A DNA stretch of 64,000 nt, taken from Xiphophorus maculatus. Lineage: Eukaryota; Chordata; Actinopteri; Cyprinodontiformes; Poeciliidae. The position numbers and the translations under genes were made by a program. Below, piece after piece: positions 59,961-64,000 of this stretch. Positions within the stretch are counted from its first letter, which is position 1; the number at the start of each line of letters is the position of its first letter. The notes below the pieces were generated by a model, which was given only the letters and a program-made list of their open reading frames with translations, was not told where the DNA came from and did not search any database. Where the stretch lies: assembly GCF_002775205.1 (NCBI RefSeq), contig NC_036451.1, positions 21,128,351 to 21,192,350 on the forward strand. The letters run 5' to 3'.

Positions 59961-60881
59961 TTTCAAGATCAGAGTTATGCTTATTTTTTCTTATGTAAAA
60001 AATTGGAAAGTCTTGTCATTTTTCTTGCTCTAAATATTTATGCACCTCTCTGTGTTATATAATACATTGGAGTTTGTAGCTTAAATATGGCAATAGGTGG
60101 AAAATTTGAAGTGGGGCAAATACTTGCAAGGAACCATAAGTGCCTGTCAGTACCAACACTGATCTGCTGTAAAAAAAAAAAAAAAACCCAAACATGTTTA
60201 TCTTCCCTTTTCACTGAGCAATTTAAAGGACATTGGAAACTATCCAAGTGAGAGCGCAGCACAAATGTTTCCATTTGAAAAATTATCCATGTGTGCAGAA
60301 AACGAGAATGAACAAGATGCCTAAAAATCAACAGTGAACGGCAATAACAGAATAGCTTGGGTTTTCTTTTTACAGTGACGGGGATATGTGAGGTACTTGC
60401 TTGTTTTCAGTATCTTACCAAACTGACTGAAGAAACAAGGAGAAATCGTCATGGAGCTGGAAGGCTAAATGTTAACCACACTGGGGCTTTTTTTAAAGCA
60501 GATTTCAGCCATATAAAAATCATAAAATTCAGTAGTGTTACAGTAAATAATTGTTCAGTCTGATGACAAAATTAAGCTGGTATACAGTACTATAACATTT
60601 TCTGGATACAAGAAGTCTTTTTGGGTGGGGAAATTTAGTGAAACTCTTTGTAATATGAATCTAAAAACATTTACCCAAGGTAAAATGTCAATTTAACACA
60701 TGGGAAGTTAGGGTTATAATGCCTATGTTGGAGATTAGGAGGAAATTAATTCAATAACTTTTGGTCATCAGATAGTTTGTTATTGTGAATTCCCAGCGTC
60801 TACTATCCAGGCTTAATTTATCTAACTAATGCCTGATGATGCAAATTCCACACGATCCAAAGGTGATATTGGAAGCCTTTG

Positions 60882-60898
60882 TCGCCATCTAGTGGTCA
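60882..60898 (-). promoter_or_regulatory. CTCF-core-like motif
   Basis: On the minus strand TGACCACTAGATGGCGA matches the CTCF core CCACNAGRKGGCRS at 13 of 14 positions. Occupancy is not shown by sequence. Confidence 0.35.
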
Positions 60899-61248
60899 AG
60901 TTTTAACTGATTTTCTCCCCACTAAATATCTCTATATTATATCTACAATCTATTTCTTTACATAGCTGCAAATAATTCAGGCAGTAAAGGGGTTAAGTTT
61001 TCTATCACTTTTAATGTCTCAGGTGTTTTAATGACCTGGCGTGGAGCCGTGGCGCTAATGATAGCCATCTGCCCAGCTGTGCATGTACATGCATCACCGT
61101 GCGATAGGTTATATTAGATGTGGCACTTCAGTGATTGGTTGAGTACGGCTGAGCGAGGTGAGCAGGTGTTTGGGTCCGACGCTCTGACAGAGGCATCACT
61201 CAGACGTTGACCTTCACCCGTCCTCTGTTTTGCGTGCGTGTCTTACAG

Positions 61249-61305
61249 CAACTTCTGCCCAGATGGGTCTGATTGAGACGACGCGAGGGCTCCTCCCGGG
61301 AGCGG
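61249..61305 (+). CDS. echdc2: echdc2 coding exon 6, second catalytic glutamate
   Basis: Acceptor CTTACAG, donor GCGG|GTAAGT. Residues 193-211 plus one base: M-G-L-I-E202-T-T-R-G-L-L-P-G-A. E202 aligns with the second catalytic glutamate of enoyl-CoA hydratase, so both are kept. Confidence 0.94.
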
Positions 61306-61404
61306 GTAAGTCCACCAGAGCTCACAGAAATCACCCCGAGCCACACAGATTTTGTTTTACGAAGGAGCTGCGAGAAGTTCACCTTGACGGGGTTTGTCCT
61401 GCAG

Positions 61405-61467
61405 GGGGCAGTCAGCGGCTGCCACGGATGGTCGGCGTCACTCTGGCCAAGGAGCTCATATTCACAG
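61405..61467 (+). CDS. echdc2: echdc2 coding exon 7
   Basis: Acceptor CCTGCAG, donor ACAG|GTGATG. Residues 212-232 plus one base: G-G-S-Q-R-L-P-R ... A-K-E-L-I-F-T, the family's G-G-T-Q-R-L-P-R helix start. Confidence 0.93.
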
Positions 61468-61554
61468 GTGATGGTGAGACAGAATTGCAGACGTCTCAGC
61501 AGATTCAGAGGGTCTGATGGAGCAGTGCGGTTGTCCGTCTCTGTGTGTTTTCAG

Positions 61555-61679
61555 GTAGGCGTGTGGGAGGGCAGGCCGCTCTCGAGTTGGGGCTTGTAAA
61601 CAGAGCCGTAGAACAGAACCAGAGCGGAGATGCTGCTTACAAAGAGGCTCTGACCCTGGCCAGAGAGATACTACCCCAG
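61555..61679 (+). CDS. echdc2: echdc2 coding exon 8
   Basis: Acceptor TTTTCAG, donor CAG|GTTAGA. Residues 233-274: G-R-R-V-G-G-Q-A-A-L-E-L-G-L-V-N ... A-R-E-I-L-P-Q, the E-L-G-L-V-N trimer-contact region of crotonases. Confidence 0.93.
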
Positions 61680-62218
61680 GTTAGATCACAGTTTGTCTAT
61701 TTTTAGCTGCAAATTAATAAGTGGTGGCCTGATAGGTATTTCTCAAACCTACATAAAACGAGAACCACAGACAACGTTTATGAGTTTTCAACCAAGCTTC
61801 TGCAGGAGAAAACATAGCAAACCACTCCTCCAAGGTGTTTACTATGCGTTCTGACTCCCTTCAGCAGAGCCTGTCCTTTTATTAAGCAGGAGAAAGAAGG
61901 GAGTCGAGAGTGAAATGTGGGAGAGTGATAAATCAAAGAATGGCTATTCTGAAACAAGGAAGAACTACATTCTACACACAAGCAGTTTAAGGAGTATCCC
62001 AAGATAAGCAGCTTCAAGGTTTAGGGAAATAGCAAGTTTTGTCTTTCTCACGGTTTAACAAATTTCTCCTCTCTGGGGTGTGAATACTAAACCTTTAGAT
62101 GCAAAACAAGCTGGTAGCTACTTGTGTAAGAATAACAAAACATAATTATTCTAACATGGCCGTCCAGTCTTATCATCTGAATGTTCTGAAGGACCAGAGT
62201 GGGATATAAATATGGACC

Positions 62219-62560
62219 AGAGGTGGGTAGAGTACATAAAAAAGGTCCTCAACATATTTTAAAAATAGCTGTCTGAAAATTTACTCGAGTAAAAAAGCTA
62301 TTTGGTAAAAAGACTACTCAAGTAAAAACAAAACATCAGTCATTTAATATTTAAAAAATTACCTTATCAGATGGATAATATATAAAGTTATGTGGAAATG
62401 TTGGTATTTCATTTAAAGTAAAATGAAAATAATTTAAATAATGATTACAAAATAACAAAATTAGGCAAAACAAAACGGAAAAAAATAATCCAAATCAATT
62501 TCTTTTAATATAAAACTTATAAAACTTTATGTAAAACTATGCATCTGTGTGTTGTAGGGT
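62219..62560 (+). repeat. Probable dispersed repeat (AGAGGTGGGTAGAGTA type)
   Basis: AGAGGTGGGTAGAGTACATA and ACTCGAGTAAAAAAGC, ACTACTCAAGTAAAAAC are landmarks of a common fish repeat. Right edge uncertain. Confidence 0.4.
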
Positions 62561-62790
62561 GTGTTGATAGAGTATCCAGAAATTTGACTCAAGATACTTG
62601 ATCTACTGTTTGTAAAACCATGTTGGAACCTTGTGGAGGATCCATGATGCTGTGGGCCTGTTCCTTTTTTGACATCCTTGGTTGGGTGTTTCAGTAAGAT
62701 AGTGATTCAAAACTTGTGACCAAATCAAAAAAAAGAAAAAATTCTCTAAACGCAGTGGAAGATGACGCTATTGTAATAAAAAGTATACAT
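62561..62790 (+). mobile_element. Small Tc1-like fragment in echdc2 intron 8
   Basis: CATGATGCTGTGGGCCTGTT followed by a broken continuation resembles the central transposase section of fish Tc1 elements. Short and weak. Confidence 0.4.
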
Positions 62791-63072
62791 CTTTAATCCT
62801 TTTAAATCTCTTAAGAATGTGACCAGAAATGTATTTCATAAACAGTTCAGGAAGTAAATGGAGCCTTGATAACACTCCATTCTGCAAAACTGTGACCTGA
62901 TTGAGAAAGCCATGTATATAAAGTAATGTACGTGTGATATTTTTGTACTTTTCCTGACCCCTTAATTTGTTGTTTGTTTGATTAAAAAAACTGAAAAGGT
63001 TTTGTGTCTAGTTTTAAATACATCTATTAAAAAAATGGTAAAACCCAACATTGTTTCCTTTGTGATCACCAG

Positions 63073-63123
63073 GCTCCTTTTGCTGTGCGGATGGCCAAAG
63101 AAGCAATAAATAGAGGCGTTGAG
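63073..63123 (+). CDS. echdc2: echdc2 coding exon 9
   Basis: Acceptor CACCAG, donor GAG|GTGATA. Residues 275-291: A-P-F-A-V-R-M-A-K-E-A-I-N-R-G-V-E. Phase 0 at both ends. Confidence 0.92.
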
Positions 63124-63211
63124 GTGATACACGAGGGATTCATCTTCATAATCTGCTTCTTGCAATGTTTTTATATCAAAACAAGGAGTGACTGCAATCC
63201 GTTTCCCGCAG

Positions 63212-63259
63212 GTTGACATTGGGTCAGCAATGGCGATAGAGAGACTGTGTTACGCCAGG
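63212..63259 (+). CDS. echdc2: echdc2 coding exon 10
   Basis: Acceptor CCCGCAG, donor AGG|GTAAGT. Residues 292-307: V-D-I-G-S-A-M-A-I-E-R-L-C-Y-A-R. Phase 0 at both ends. Confidence 0.92.
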
Positions 63260-63417
63260 GTAAGTTTTCCGGCGATGTTTCCGAATCATTGTTTTAATGT
63301 AAAGAAGTGGACGATTCCAATGGTTTTGTCTTCCCATGTGACATACTTGTTAGGAAGAGCTTTACTGCCTTCACTTGAAACCGATCAAATCCTCACGTGG
63401 CGTCTCTTCTTTCTCAG

Positions 63418-63495
63418 GTCATTCCCACACGGGACCGACAGGAAGGCATGGCGGCATTCATCGAGAAGAGACCGCCACGTTATACTGGGGAATGA
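63418..63495 (+). CDS. echdc2: echdc2 coding exon 11 and stop
   Basis: Acceptor TTCTCAG. Residues 308-332 then TGA: V-I-P-T-R-D-R-Q-E-G-M-A-A-F-I-E-K-R-P-P-R-Y-T-G-E. The T-x-D-x-x-E-G-x-x-A-F-x-E-K-R-x-P motif is the C-terminal crotonase signature. Confidence 0.94.
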   Translation, partial: VIPTRDRQEGMAAFIEKRPPRYTGE

Positions 63496-63692
63496 AAGCG
63501 CTCCACCGGCATACCAAGATATTTATAAAACACTGTTTGCAAAATAATTATTTTTTTCCCCCCCAAATCCAACGATGCTTTTAAAGTTCTTGGTCAGTGA
63601 TGGCTGCAAAATTATTAGTTGGAGATATTTTATTTTGTGCAAAAATATCTCCTCTATTGAGGAACCAATAGCTCTTTTTATACGTTTAGAAA

Positions 63693-63698
63693 AATAAA
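63693..63698 (+). terminator. echdc2: Candidate echdc2 polyadenylation signal
   Basis: Canonical AATAAA about 200 nt past the stop codon, giving a short 3' UTR. Confidence 0.5.
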
Positions 63699-63759
63699 TG
63701 AAAATGTTCAAAACTACTAATTGGTATTGATCAGAAATATTCTTGATCTGCTTTCCTGA

Positions 63760-64000
63760 TAGTCTGTACCTAAGTTTTATGAAAACTGATATCACAGGCC
63801 ATGTTTTTATTGTGTTATATCTTATAGCTCATGATCTTTTGAGTGGACTAAAAAAAAAAAATAGAAGCAAACCAGTTTATATGGCAACATACATTCTTTA
63901 TTTTCATACTTGAAAATATGACTGAGCAGCAGTGTGGCACAGTCTTGGCATACATACGGTATTTTTTATTTTTTTTTACCCCTTTCCTTTTCTAGTTGAA
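63760..64000. other. Intergenic end of window
   Basis: AT-rich. TTTATT at 63897-63902 would be AATAAA on the minus strand, so a convergent gene might end here, but nothing else supports it. Confidence 0.3.

Larger units (their letters stand above)
59267..61248 (+). other. echdc2: echdc2 intron 5
   Basis: Largest intron but one of the gene (about 2 kb). It carries a SINE nested in a Tc1 fragment (59590-59960), an A15 run near 60172, and a CTCF-core-like site at 60882-60898. The rest is unrecognised AT-rich DNA. Confidence 0.8.

Overview
The window looks like vertebrate nuclear DNA, almost certainly from a teleost fish. It is sparse in genes, with long AT-rich non-coding stretches, many dinucleotide microsatellites, many decayed Tc1/mariner copies, hAT-like and palindromic MITEs, and tRNA-derived SINEs. 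Two protein-coding genes can be read with confidence, both split by canonical GT-AG introns. Nothing prokaryotic, viral or CRISPR-like was seen.

Layout. Positions 1-27,000 hold no gene I can prove. A GC-rich block at about 590-930 followed by AATAAA at 1377 may be the 3' end of an upstream plus-strand gene. The rest is repeats (hAT MITE 1993-2450 with a perfect 8-bp target duplication; palindromic MITEs at 5655-5961 and 13687-14061; Tc1 pieces around 9.4-10.2, 11.8, 14.2, 15.2-15.8, 19.4 and 23.1 kb), microsatellites, hairpins, and unique DNA with some promoter-like motifs.

Positions 27,430-46,917 carry lrrc52 on the minus strand: exon 1 (46269-46917) and exon 2 (27430-27758), joined across an 18.5-kb repeat-bearing intron. 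The predicted product is a 325-residue type I membrane LRR protein of the BK/SLO-channel gamma-subunit family. Its 5' flank (46.9-47.7 kb) is GC-rich and holds a perfect cAMP-response element.

Positions 47-57 kb are intergenic: an inverted partner of the 15.9-kb MITE, a tRNA-SINE with target duplications, Tc1 remnants and homeodomain-site-rich unique blocks. Positions 57,489-63,495 carry echdc2 on the plus strand, with eleven coding exons whose splice phases all agree. They predict a 332-residue mitochondrial enoyl-CoA hydratase-like protein with both catalytic glutamates. Intron 5 holds a SINE inserted into an older Tc1 fragment.

The two genes are divergent (5' ends facing, about 10.6 kb between start codons) and have no evident shared pathway. 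I found no new multi-gene system. The most useful observations are the two complete gene models, the nested and inverted transposons with readable target-site duplications, a few strong hairpins and motif clusters, and some exon-like islands of unknown status.
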